Notes: generated from the letters alone by a model not told the origin. Counted from the first letter of the stretch, positions 1-6,936 are shown. The stretch: 31,374 nt of DNA from a virus (IMGVR_UViG_3300021373_003163:1-31374); one strand, 5' to 3'. Program-made: numbers and translations.

Positions 1-146
1 CACCTCCCGAGGAGCGACCGTCCGGGCGTCGGGGAGGATGGAGGCGGGGAGGGTGGGGGTGTTGAGGCGTCCAGCGGTGCTGGTCTGAGGCGATCCACCG
101 GCCCAGATCGTGTTGCATCCGCCACCCACTGCGAACCCTGCCGACG
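1..146. repeat. Left copy of the contig-end overlap
   Basis: Bases 1-146 match 31229-31374 at 144 of 146 positions. The differences are at 14 (G here, T at 31242) and 128 (A here, G at 31356). Joining the ends through this overlap keeps the methyltransferase frame open, which supports a circular or circularly permuted genome. Both mismatches change an amino acid of that gene, so the two copies may be strain variants or two units of a repeat inside the gene rather than one sequence read twice. Confidence 0.9.
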
Positions 147-546
147 GATCGCCACGCATTGAACAGTTCGCCATCAGAGCCCACCGCGCCACCTCCCGAG
201 GATCGACCGGGGGCGCCTTGACCGGCCCCTCTGCCCGCAGCCGTTCCCACAGCGCGCGTGGGTCTTCGTCCTTCCATCCCCGGATGATCGCCGCCGCTTT
301 GCTCCTCAGATCGGCGTCTGTGTAGCTGGTCAGCAGGAGGCGGCACCCGTCGTCCGGCTCACACCACAGATAGCGGGCGGCACCACTGCCGGAGCGGAGT
401 CCCAGGGTGCGCAGGATCGCCTGTGCATACCCCTGTTTATTGCCCATGCGGGAGACAGGCGGGCGGGCGTTCTTGCCACCGTGCAGGCGCAAACTGAGTG
501 CAGCGGTCCCGGCGCACAGCTCGACGAATAGGGGCAGAGCGGTCAT
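1..546 (-). CDS. DNA adenine methyltransferase, N-terminal part (continues at window right end)
   Basis: Reading leftward from ATG at 546, 182 codons stay open to base 1 and continue in frame at 31228 down to a stop at 30725, giving a composite protein of about 349 residues. Residues 7-17 (FVELCAGTAAL) look like the SAM-binding motif I. SRMGNKQGYAQAIL, just after residue 30, resembles the N-terminal motif of D12-class enzymes. The catalytic DPPY lies in the other part, at about residues 259-262. The order motif I, variable region, DPPY is that of alpha-class N6-adenine methyltransferases; the substrate assignment is inferred. The start overlaps the stop of the upstream HTH gene as ATGA. The gene sits between the small-terminase-like gene and the large terminase and may protect phage DNA from host restriction. 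Confidence 0.85.
   Translation of the reverse strand, partial: MTALPLFVELCAGTAALSLRLHGGKNARPPVSRMGNKQGYAQAILRTLGLRSGSGAARYLWCEPDDGCRLLLTSYTDADLRSKAAAIIRGWKDEDPRALWERLRAEGPVKAPPVDPREVARWALMANCSMRGDPSAGFAVGGGCNTIWAGGSPQTSTAGRLNTPTLPASILPDARTVAPREV
23..209 (-). repeat. Methyltransferase internal repeat, unit 1
   Basis: This unit encodes a segment starting VDPREVARW and ending LPASILPDAR. Its edges are nearly identical at DNA level to those of unit 2 (31047-31248): 181-209 equals 31220-31248 (29 bases) and 23-53 equals 31047-31077 (31 bases). The roughly 120 bases between the edges are quite different. The unit lies between motif I and DPPY, where alpha-class methyltransferases carry the target-recognition region. 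Confidence 0.8.
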
Positions 547-959
547 TCCTCGCCGCTTCCAATCTGGGCGGCCTCGGCGGCGAGGGCTGCGGCGAGGTCT
601 TGATCGCTGAGCATAGACACGCCGCCGCTGATCTCCAGCCGATCCGGCGGCGTCATTCCGCACAGCTTCATCGTGATTTCAGCGGCGCGGATCTGCTGTG
701 TGGTAGCTGGCTCGCCTTGAATCGTCTTGACCATCAGCCGGGCGGCATCGGCGGCGCCGCCGTTGAGTATCCGCTGAGCCCGAGCCACGCTGAGCTGCTG
801 GAGGTCTTTCAAGTCGGCGGCGAATTCTGGATCTCGCAATCGCCGGTAGATCGTCGGGTTGCTCACGCCGATCGCTTTTGCAACCTTGCGCGCCGACAAC
901 CCTTTAGCCAGCAGCCTAAGCGCCTTTTCGCGTTGTCCTGGGCTCCATTGTGCTCTCAT
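543..959 (-). CDS. Helix-turn-helix protein, probable small terminase subunit
   Basis: This is a 138-residue protein. Its N-terminus (WSPGQREKALRLLAKG, then SARKVAKAIGVSNPTIYRRL) is a clear helix-turn-helix of the kind found in Hin-like and phage small-terminase proteins. The rest is helical and charged (RAQRILNGGAADAARLMVKT), which would suit oligomerisation. It stands two genes upstream of the large terminase in the same direction, so a small terminase that recognises the packaging site is the best reading. A transcriptional regulator is the alternative. The stop overlaps the methyltransferase start as ATGA. Two exact DnaA-box-like repeats lie 20-50 bases upstream and could also be its binding site. 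Confidence 0.65.
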   Translation of the reverse strand: MRAQWSPGQREKALRLLAKGLSARKVAKAIGVSNPTIYRRLRDPEFAADLKDLQQLSVARAQRILNGGAADAARLMVKTIQGEPATTQQIRAAEITMKLCGMTPPDRLEISGGVSMLSDQDLAAALAAEAAQIGSGEE

Positions 960-980
960 CTGATCTGAACTCCAGCGAAG

Positions 981-1009
981 TTATCCACAGCCTTCAAAGG
1001 TTATCCACA
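981..1009 (+). promoter_or_regulatory. Pair of direct repeats matching the DnaA box
   Basis: The 9-mer TTATCCACA occurs at 981-989 and 1001-1009, start to start 20 bases apart, inside the shared 11-mer GTTATCCACAG. It is an exact match to the bacterial DnaA box. The pair spans the 3' end of the lipoprotein gene and the 34-base gap before the HTH gene. Possible roles are a host-DnaA-dependent origin, DnaA titration, or a terminase binding site. The match is seen; the role is inferred. Confidence 0.6.
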
Positions 1010-1458
1010 GGGTTGTCAACAACCACACCGTAGCTCTGATCCGTCGTCTGGAGCCAACACGCGCCGATGTCGCCGGGTTGCTCTGGAGCGGCGACCAGAC
1101 ACAAGGCATACCCGCGATCACTGCTCAGCCGATCGACGTGCTCGCCGTCGCCGGGCCATGTACAGGCCTGCTCTTCGGCGACGATCCAGAGACTCAACCA
1201 CGGCACGTCACAGCCGACCTCAACAATGCACGCCGAGCCAGCCAGGTCATACCGGGCGGCGAGCTCCAGCCCAGACACCACGACCTCCAGCGGCTCGCCA
1301 GTCGAGCACGGATCCAGCCCGATCATATCCACCGATCCACACTCACCGGATGAACGGTCAATAGGTGCTATGGGCTCCGCTGTGGTACCTGTGACGGCTT
1401 CTGATGGCTTCGGAGTGTGCTGATACTCCGAAGCGACGCAAGCGAGCAAGAGCAGCAT
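994..1458 (-). CDS. Putative small lipoprotein, cysteine-rich
   Basis: The start at 1458 is chosen because GGAGGC sits seven to eight bases upstream; a GTG at 1560 has no such site. The 154-residue product begins MLLLLACVASE, so a lipobox-like LLAC falls at residues 4-7. The signal is unusually short and lacks the usual positive residues, so lipid modification is uncertain. The mature part begins with a Thr/Pro/Ala-rich linker and then has several cysteines in a compact acidic domain (GSACIVEVGCDVPW, YALCLVAAPE). No family is recognised. It is the first gene of the leftward block, next to the AT-rich control region. Phage lipoproteins in such positions are sometimes superinfection-exclusion factors; that is only a suggestion here. 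Confidence 0.6.
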   Translation of the reverse strand: MLLLLACVASEYQHTPKPSEAVTGTTAEPIAPIDRSSGECGSVDMIGLDPCSTGEPLEVVVSGLELAARYDLAGSACIVEVGCDVPWLSLWIVAEEQACTWPGDGEHVDRLSSDRGYALCLVAAPEQPGDIGACWLQTTDQSYGVVVDNPVDNL

Positions 1459-1547
1459 TACAGAGCCTCCATAGCTGACGGGTCGATAGTTCACTGTGAC
1501 ATATACCTCAGCACCGCCCCGATCCGTCGGATTGCCGCCGTTTTTAT

Positions 1548-1560
1548 ATATGTGCGACAC
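1548..1560. promoter_or_regulatory. Operator-like dyad, copy 1 (imperfect)
   Basis: ATATGTGCGACAC shares the core ATATGTGCGACA with the two dyads inside the inverted repeat, but its right arm is ACAC instead of ACATA. It overlaps a TATATA tract upstream of the lipoprotein gene, so a bound protein could block leftward transcription. Confidence 0.4.
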
Positions 1561-1599
1561 TGGAAACCCGCTTGGATGCTGGCGTTTGATTTAATCTCC

Positions 1600-1643
1600 T
1601 ATTTTTGATCATTTATGGGATCGGGTATGTCGCACATATGTAA
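1600..1643. repeat. 44-bp perfect inverted repeat, left arm
   Basis: The 44 bases are the exact reverse complement of 1835-1878. Similarity continues inward with about a quarter of positions differing (1644-1690 against 1788-1834), leaving a core of about 97 bases. A TGATCA, the ATCGGG stretch and one dyad lie in each arm. Confidence 0.95.
1626..1638. promoter_or_regulatory. Operator-like dyad, copy 2
   Basis: TATGTCGCACATA is a perfect dyad of TATGT and ACATA around CGC. It lies inside the left arm of the inverted repeat and is mirrored in the right arm. One of the phage Xre-type proteins is a candidate binder. Confidence 0.45.
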
Positions 1644-1834
1644 ACTACTTAGAACGCCAACTATCGAATATTCGCATTTATTTTGGCATATTCCCGCCCG
1701 CTCGGCTGAGAGGCTGGTTTCACACGTAGAACCATACATATACTTATAATTATATATTTTTAGGCCATAAAGACAGAACACCGGTAAATGCCTAAAATAA
1801 ATACCAATATTCGATAAAGAGCGTTGTAAGTGAC

Positions 1835-1878
1835 TTACATATGTGCGACATACCCGATCCCATAAATGATCAAAAATA
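1835..1878. repeat. 44-bp perfect inverted repeat, right arm
   Basis: This is the exact reverse complement of 1600-1643. No transposase or recombinase gene lies between the arms or elsewhere in the window, so these are not obvious insertion-sequence ends. Confidence 0.95.
1840..1852. promoter_or_regulatory. Operator-like dyad, copy 3
   Basis: TATGTGCGACATA is the mirror copy of the dyad at 1626-1638. It faces the early gene block, so the two copies place equivalent sites toward the leftward and rightward genes. Confidence 0.45.
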
Positions 1879-2042
1879 CCTCAAAACGAACAAAAACAGC
1901 CGACATCGCACGGCGAACCACGACAACCACGCGCCGATTATTCACCACGCCAATATTTACAGCCGTGCTCAATATTCCGGCTCGGTAGTTCTTGCGGCAA
2001 AACCTCGCGCCGGGTAGTCTGCTGGAGCACCTCGGAGGATCT

Positions 2043-2255
2043 ATGTCTGCTCACGCCGCCCAGCTCCGGCGAATCCGTCGCCGCCGAGGCTCCAGCAATG
2101 CCGAGATCGCCGACCTGGCGGGCATCGCTCGGGCCACACTCTCGAATATCGAGGCCGGGCGCTGTAGGCCCAGTGTGCCGGCGCTGGCTCGACTGCTGGT
2201 CGCGCTGGAGGTTTCCGACGCGGAGATCGCCGAGATCGTCCGCAGCTACGCGTAA
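2043..2255 (+). CDS. Xre-family helix-turn-helix regulator
   Basis: A 70-residue protein starts at ATG 2043 behind GGAGG at 2034-2038; an upstream in-frame start at 1992 lacks such a site. Residues 5-62 form a classic Xre/Cro domain: LRRIRRRRGSSNAEIADLAG, then IARATLSNIEAGRCRPSVPA with the recognition helix, and LARLLVALEVSD. It is the first gene of the early block, next to the AT-rich control region with three dyads, so it probably regulates one or both divergent transcripts in a Cro-like way. A strong hairpin follows the stop. Confidence 0.85.
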   Translation: MSAHAAQLRRIRRRRGSSNAEIADLAGIARATLSNIEAGRCRPSVPALARLLVALEVSDAEIAEIVRSYA

Positions 2256-2260
2256 ACAGA

Positions 2261-2293
2261 GAAGCCGCCGAGGTTACGACCCTCGGCGGCTTC
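2261..2293 (+). terminator. Strong hairpin, terminator or attenuator
   Basis: GAAGCCGCCGAGG (2261-2273) pairs perfectly with CCTCGGCGGCTTC (2281-2293) around a 7-base loop. No T-run follows on the + strand, so it may be an attenuator, an mRNA-stabilising stem or a factor-dependent terminator. It separates the regulator gene from the replication genes. Confidence 0.6.
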
Positions 2294-2308
2294 AGAATTC
2301 CCACCAAT

Positions 2309-2319
2309 GCACACAGGAG
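2309..2319 (+). promoter_or_regulatory. Shared ribosome-binding leader GCACACAGGAG
   Basis: GCACACAGGA(G) precedes the helicase start by 8-9 bases and recurs at 6964, 7679, 8244 and 9454 on the + strand and at 29249-29259 on the minus strand. The AGGA part is a Shine-Dalgarno core; the shared GCACAC upstream of it is not explained by pairing to 16S rRNA. It fixes the starts at 2328, 6981, 7698, 8264, 9472 and 29243. Confidence 0.75.
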
Positions 2320-2327
2320 AGAAAACG

Positions 2328-4238
2328 ATGTCACTGACAAATACCACAGCCGCCGGAGGCGTGCCAATCCACGGGCTAAGGGCGTGGCAGGCCGCCGCGC
2401 TACCGCTGGCGCTTGACAACCTCGCCGCCCAGCTCGCCGGAACCGCTGAGCCGGGCCTGATCGCCGCTTGCACGGGAGCGGGCAAGAGCCGGCTGATCGG
2501 TGAGATCCTCGCCGCCCGCGTGCCGCGACTGCTCGCCGACGAGGTCGCGGTGATCACCACGCCTACACAGCGCCTCGTTAGGCAGCTCTCAGCGACCGCC
2601 CGCCAGCACCTCGGCGAGCCGGTCGATTGCCACTATGCCCGGCGCAAGTGGCGCGCGGCCCGCGTGATTGTGTGCTGCAATGCCTCGGCGCCCGGCCTGG
2701 CGGCGAGGTTGACCGCCGAGGGCAAGGGGATCGGGCTGTGGATTGCCGATGAAGCGCACCGCACTGAAACGCCCGAGATCCACCGATTCGCCGAGGCCGC
2801 GCCCGCTGTGACCGCGCTCGCCGTGACGGCGACACCGTACCGCGCCGAGGCCGCCGAATCGCTCCGGCTGTGGTCTGATCTGCTGTACCGCTACAGCCCA
2901 TCCGAGGCCCTCGCCGACGGCGTGTTAGTGCCCTGGCGTGCGGTGCCATGGACGGGCGATGCCGATACCGAGATCGACCCCGCCGCGCTGGCGATGATCC
3001 GTGAGCACCTCGCCGGCGGCCTCGCCGGGCCCGGCACCGTAAACGCCCTGAGCTGTGACGACGCCGAGCAGTTCGCCGCCCAGCTCGCCGCCGAGGGCAT
3101 CGCCGCGCGGCCCATCCACAGCCGATTGACCGACCGTGAGCAGGATCACCGGATCGAGCAGCTCCGGAGCGGTCAGATCGGCGTGCTGGTCTATCCGTCG
3201 CTGCTCTCTGAGGGCGTGGATTTCCCGTGGTTGCGGTGGGGATGCCTCCGGCGCCCGGTTAAATCCCGCGTCCGCTTCATCCAAGAGCTCGGGCGATTCC
3301 TGCGGACCACGCCGGGCAAAAGCGAAGCCGTGATTCTTGACCCGCTCGGGCTGCTCGAGCAACACGCCACGCGCGTTGATGCCGCGCTGGGCTGGATTCC
3401 CGACGCCGAGCAGCCCGAGCCGCTGGAGGTCGATGATCTGGAGGATCTCGATCCAGCAGACGACGAATACGAGATCGAGCCGCGCCGAATCGTGGCGCGT
3501 GTCGCCGATGCCCTCGGCGCCTATGCGCGGACGCTGCTCTATCTGGCGATTGCGGACGGGCAGATCGATCCCGCTCTTGCACCACAGGGCGGCGCCTGGC
3601 GTCGGCGACCGGCAAGTGACAAGCAGGCCCGGTATCTCGGCGTGCTGGCGAATCAGGATCGCAACCTTGATCCCGAGCACGCCGCCCCGATCCGAGCCGC
3701 CGCCGCTGCTGGTCTGATCCCGTCGTGCGGTGCCGCTGGCGACCTGATCACGCTGCTGAAAGGGCTCGCCGAGCCGTGGACGCCCGGCGCTCGCCTCAAG
3801 CCGCTGAGCGCCGAGGCCCTCAAAGCCGCCGCCGTCGCTGTTCAGAGCGAGCCGATCTATGTCGCCGCTGCTCAGCGCGGCGGCGTGGTCGCCCTCGCCG
3901 CCGTCCGCGCCGGTCAGGTGCTCGCCAGTAAAGCCCGAGCCGTCGGCGTCGGCGTAAACCCGCTTGCCGCCGAGATTGCCGCCGTGCGATTCGGCGCGGT
4001 CGCCGCCGTCCGCGCCCGAGCTCCACAACCAATGGTCGTCGCGACCTCCAGCCGCCCCGCTGCTGACCGGATCAAGAATCGATCCCGCGCTGGGCATCCG
4101 CAAATACACGCCGCGCTTGTGAAGTACCACGCCGCCGGCATCACTCACGACCTCAAGATCCTCATGAAATCAGACGACAACCCTGCACAATCGGCGGCGT
4201 GGGCCGCCGTTCACCGTGCCGCCCGAGGTCAGAAATGA
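2328..4238 (+). CDS. Superfamily 2 DEAD/DEAH-type helicase
   Basis: This is a 636-residue ATP-dependent nucleic-acid helicase. Motif I CTGAGKS is at about 48-54, motif II DEAH at 141-144, motif III TATP at 167-170, motif V LLSEGVDFP at 292-300 and motif VI QELGRFLRT at 319-327, so both RecA-like lobes are intact. The C-terminal part, after about residue 380, has an acidic stretch (VDDLEDLDPADDEYEIE) and a long Ala-rich region of unknown role. The start at 2328 follows the shared GCACACAGGAG leader. The stop overlaps the primase start as ATGA, which ties it to the replication operon. The family is close to DNA-repair and phage-origin SF2 helicases; duplex unwinding for phage replication is inferred from context. 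Confidence 0.9.
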   Translation: MSLTNTTAAGGVPIHGLRAWQAAALPLALDNLAAQLAGTAEPGLIAACTGAGKSRLIGEILAARVPRLLADEVAVITTPTQRLVRQLSATARQHLGEPVDCHYARRKWRAARVIVCCNASAPGLAARLTAEGKGIGLWIADEAHRTETPEIHRFAEAAPAVTALAVTATPYRAEAAESLRLWSDLLYRYSPSEALADGVLVPWRAVPWTGDADTEIDPAALAMIREHLAGGLAGPGTVNALSCDDAEQFAAQLAAEGIAARPIHSRLTDREQDHRIEQLRSGQIGVLVYPSLLSEGVDFPWLRWGCLRRPVKSRVRFIQELGRFLRTTPGKSEAVILDPLGLLEQHATRVDAALGWIPDAEQPEPLEVDDLEDLDPADDEYEIEPRRIVARVADALGAYARTLLYLAIADGQIDPALAPQGGAWRRRPASDKQARYLGVLANQDRNLDPEHAAPIRAAAAAGLIPSCGAAGDLITLLKGLAEPWTPGARLKPLSAEALKAAAVAVQSEPIYVAAAQRGGVVALAAVRAGQVLASKARAVGVGVNPLAAEIAAVRFGAVAAVRARAPQPMVVATSSRPAADRIKNRSRAGHPQIHAALVKYHAAGITHDLKILMKSDDNPAQSAAWAAVHRAARGQK

Positions 4239-5281
4239 CCGGCGCCCGATGGATTGAAGACGCACGCGCGCTGACCGTCGCCGAGGCCGCCCGGCTGCTC
4301 GGCGTGACGACCGCCCGATCCGGGATGGCGTGCCCCGCGTGTCAGGCCGCCCGGCGAGGCAAACGGGACAAGCGCCCGCCCGCGACATTCGGCGCGCGGG
4401 GCTGGCGTTGCTGGAGCTGCTCGGCGGCGGGCGATGCCCTGGATCTGGTCAGCTATTCCCTGACCGGGCGCAAGCTCAGCGCCGACCACGCCCAGCAGAC
4501 CACCGTCCGCGCGTGGCTGGTCGATCAGGGCATCACAGCCGCCCACGCCCAGCCCAGCCGCCCACGATTGCGCGCGATACCCGCCGAGCCGCCGCCGTCC
4601 GATGATTGGCCCGAGCGCGGCGAGGTTGATCGATTCTGGGCGGCGTGTCGCCCGGTCGCTGACGATCCGGCGTGTCTGGCGTGGCTGACTCGGCGCTATG
4701 GCGAGCACGCGGGGCGGATCGTCGCGCTGCTGGATCACCTCAGCGCGGCGAGGTCTATTCCCACGACCACAGCGGCGCGGTTTGCTCGATTCGGCGGGCG
4801 CCGCTGGAGCGAGGCCGGCTATCGGCTGGTTTTCCCCCTATCCGACGCCGACGGGCAGATCCGGAGCGTCCGCGCGCGCGATGTCAGCATCCGCGCCGAC
4901 AATCGCCAGCCTAAAGCAGTCCCGGCGACGGGTTACGGGTGTCGCGGCTTGATCCTGGCGTGCGATCGGGCTCGGGCGATGCTCAGCGGGGCGCCGCTCC
5001 CGGCGAGCTGGCCGCCGGGCCGGTTGCCTCGCGTTACGGTTGTCGAGGGCGAGACGGATTGGATGGCGTGGCTCAGCCGCCGTCATACAGTGACCGATCC
5101 CGCCCTGATTGGCGTCTATTCTGGCGGCTGGATTCACGACCACGCCGCCGCCCTTCCTCACGGCACGATCTTGACCGTCCGAACGGACGACAACGCCGCC
5201 GGCCATCGGTACGCCGAGGGCATCGCGCGGACAATCGAACAGCGCCGCGATCTCACCCTTCTCAGAGCAGGTATCCAGTGA
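4235..5281 (+). CDS. DnaG-like primase with zinc ribbon and TOPRIM domain
   Basis: This 348-residue protein would make RNA primers for DNA synthesis. A zinc ribbon is formed by C33, C36, C59 and C62 (CPAC, then CWSC), followed by GDALDLV, as in CHC2-type primase N-termini but with four cysteines. A TOPRIM core shows VVEGETD at 269-275 and RTDDNAAG at 316-323, giving the acidic metal-binding residues. It is shorter than a bacterial DnaG and has no fused helicase. The start overlaps the helicase stop (ATGA) and its own stop overlaps the next start (GTGA), so the three replication genes are probably translationally coupled. Confidence 0.88.
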   Translation: MTGARWIEDARALTVAEAARLLGVTTARSGMACPACQAARRGKRDKRPPATFGARGWRCWSCSAAGDALDLVSYSLTGRKLSADHAQQTTVRAWLVDQGITAAHAQPSRPRLRAIPAEPPPSDDWPERGEVDRFWAACRPVADDPACLAWLTRRYGEHAGRIVALLDHLSAARSIPTTTAARFARFGGRRWSEAGYRLVFPLSDADGQIRSVRARDVSIRADNRQPKAVPATGYGCRGLILACDRARAMLSGAPLPASWPPGRLPRVTVVEGETDWMAWLSRRHTVTDPALIGVYSGGWIHDHAAALPHGTILTVRTDDNAAGHRYAEGIARTIEQRRDLTLLRAGIQ

Positions 5282-6864
5282 ACCACACCACAGCACACAC
5301 TACAGACGACGCCGAGCGACTGATCGCCGGCACGCTACCTACTGACCCCGCCGCCGAGGGCTACGACCTGGCGGGCCGCTGGCGGATGCCCGAGCCGCTC
5401 GCCGACGCGCCCGCCCCGCCGCCGCCGTTTCCGCTGGAGGCTTTGCCGGGCTGGCTCGGGCGATACGTCGCCAGCGTGTCTCATGTCACACAGACACCGC
5501 CCGACCTCGCCGCGCTGCTGGCGCTTTCCTGTCTCGCCGTCGCCAGCGCGAAGCGAGCCCGTGTCGAGGTGATCCCCGGCGTGTGGTCTGAGCCGCTGAA
5601 TTTGTACGCAGTGTGTGCGATGTCGGCGAGCGAGCGTAAAAGCCCAGTTTACAACGCTATGACCCGCCCGATCCGCGTCTATCAAGCCGCCGAGGCCGCC
5701 CGCCTCGCGCCACAGATCGCCCGCGCTGAGCTGGATCGGCGGATTCTGGAGGGCCGGCTAACCGCCGCTGAGAAAGACGCGATCAGCCTCAAAAACAAGC
5801 TCGAGCAGGCCGACGCCCGGCACCGGGCCCTCGCGCTCGCCGAAGAGCTCGCCGACCTTCCGGCGGCGACTCCGCCGCGACTGCTCGCCGACGACGTGAC
5901 GCCGCAAAAACTGGCGACAATGCTGAGCCAGCACGGCGGGCGAATGGCGATCCTGAGTAGTGAGGGCGACATTTTTGCCACAATCGCCGGGCGATGGAGC
6001 GGCGGATCGGCGGATATGGGAGTGTTTCTGAAAGGGTATAGCGACGCCCTTTTGCTGGTCGATCGGTCGTCCCGAGCGTCTGAGGTGATCCCATGGCCCG
6101 CCCTGACGATCGCCTTGACGGTACAGCCATCCGTCGTCCGCGAGATCGCCAGCTCGCCGGAGATGAGATCGCGCGGTCTGCTGGCGCGGTTTCTCTGGGC
6201 AATCCCGCCGAGCATGGTCGGGCGGCGCGAGGTGCTCAGAGCTCCAGCAGCACCCGAGGGCGCCGACGAATACGACGCCGCGATCCGCGCGCTGCTCGAA
6301 ATGCCCGCCGATCCGGCGGCGGATGAGGACGCCGATCGGCGCTTGATCCCGCTGAGCGCCGCCGCCGCTGAGCACCTCCACAGATTCCGCGAGATGATCG
6401 AGCCACGCCAGCGCGCGTATTCTGACCTGGCGGACCTCGCCGACTGGGCGGGCAAGCTGCCCGGAAACGCCGCCCGCGTGATGGGCCTGCTACACCTCGC
6501 CGAGCACAGCCGGGCCGCCGAGCCGTGGACGCTGCCGATCTCCGGCGACACCGCCGCCGCCGCCCTCCAGATCGCCCGCTGGGCTATTCCCCACGCTGAA
6601 GCCGCCCTGACACCGCGCCACAGTCAACACGATGACGCTGAACACGTGCTGGGCTGGCTACTTGCACAGCCCGCTGACATTCTGACCCAGAGCCAGATCC
6701 ATAGAGGCGCTCGGCGGCGTGGGTGGACCGTCCGCGACAATCTCGCGCCGATCCTCCAGACCCTCGCCGATCGACACTGGATCCGCCGATACACGCCGCC
6801 GAAGACCGGGCGCGGACGCCCCGCGAAGCGCTGGCAGATAAATCCGCTGGCTCGGGCGCTGTAG
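5278..6864 (+). CDS. DUF3987-family protein, replication-associated ATPase-like
   Basis: This is a 528-residue protein. The start is GTG 5278, which overlaps the primase stop; no better start with a ribosome site is seen upstream. After a Pro-rich leader (about 41-52) the core matches the DUF3987 pattern often found next to or fused with phage primases: LALSCLAVASAKRARV, the Walker-A-like SASERKSPV at 116-123, and the Walker-B-like ILSSEGDIF further on. The P-loop lacks the usual paired glycines, so ATP binding may be weak. The C-terminus has a winged-helix look (ILTQSQIHRGARRRGW, PILQTLADRHWIRRY). It probably acts with the primase and helicase; the exact role is unknown. Confidence 0.75.
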   Translation: MNHTTAHTTDDAERLIAGTLPTDPAAEGYDLAGRWRMPEPLADAPAPPPPFPLEALPGWLGRYVASVSHVTQTPPDLAALLALSCLAVASAKRARVEVIPGVWSEPLNLYAVCAMSASERKSPVYNAMTRPIRVYQAAEAARLAPQIARAELDRRILEGRLTAAEKDAISLKNKLEQADARHRALALAEELADLPAATPPRLLADDVTPQKLATMLSQHGGRMAILSSEGDIFATIAGRWSGGSADMGVFLKGYSDALLLVDRSSRASEVIPWPALTIALTVQPSVVREIASSPEMRSRGLLARFLWAIPPSMVGRREVLRAPAAPEGADEYDAAIRALLEMPADPAADEDADRRLIPLSAAAAEHLHRFREMIEPRQRAYSDLADLADWAGKLPGNAARVMGLLHLAEHSRAAEPWTLPISGDTAAAALQIARWAIPHAEAALTPRHSQHDDAEHVLGWLLAQPADILTQSQIHRGARRRGWTVRDNLAPILQTLADRHWIRRYTPPKTGRGRPAKRWQINPLARAL

Positions 6865-6893
6865 CCGCCGAGCTGCTGGAGGTTGAATAAATA

Positions 6894-6930
6894 AAGCGAT
6901 ATCGGTTTGCACGATAAACCGATATCGCTT
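6894..6930 (+). terminator. Perfect 15-bp hairpin after the replication operon
   Basis: AAGCGATATCGGTTT (6894-6908) pairs with AAACCGATATCGCTT (6916-6930) around GCACGAT. It lies 29 bases after the DUF3987 stop and is followed by AATCTATTTG, a weak T-rich tail. It is likely to end or attenuate the replication transcript. Confidence 0.7.
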
Positions 6931-6936
6931 AATCTA

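Larger units (their letters stand above)
1459..2042. promoter_or_regulatory. AT-rich divergent control region
   Basis: These 584 bases contain no convincing gene and are far richer in A+T than the rest of the window, especially 1535-1890. They lie between the leftward late block and the rightward early block, so promoters for both should be here. They hold the large inverted repeat (outer arms 1600-1643 and 1835-1878), three dyads of form TATGT-N3-ACATA, and a TATAAT at 1745-1750 with no good -35 partner. TATATA-type tracts sit beside the dyad at 1548-1559. This is the natural place for an origin or an early/late switch. Confidence 0.65.

Noticed and set aside
1599-1781. A 60-codon minus-strand frame within the AT-rich region
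   Set aside because: It uses part of the inverted repeat as coding, has no ribosome site, and its composition is unlike the phage genes.
1600-1878. Inverted repeat as the ends of an insertion sequence
   Set aside because: There is no transposase, no target-site duplication and only about 190 bases between the perfect arms.
1992-2042. Extended start of the first Xre regulator
   Set aside because: The extension has no ribosome site, while GGAGG precedes the ATG at 2043.
2925-4148. A minus-strand open frame of 407 codons opposite the helicase
   Set aside because: The helicase motifs on the other strand are complete. Long antisense frames are normal in this GC-rich DNA.
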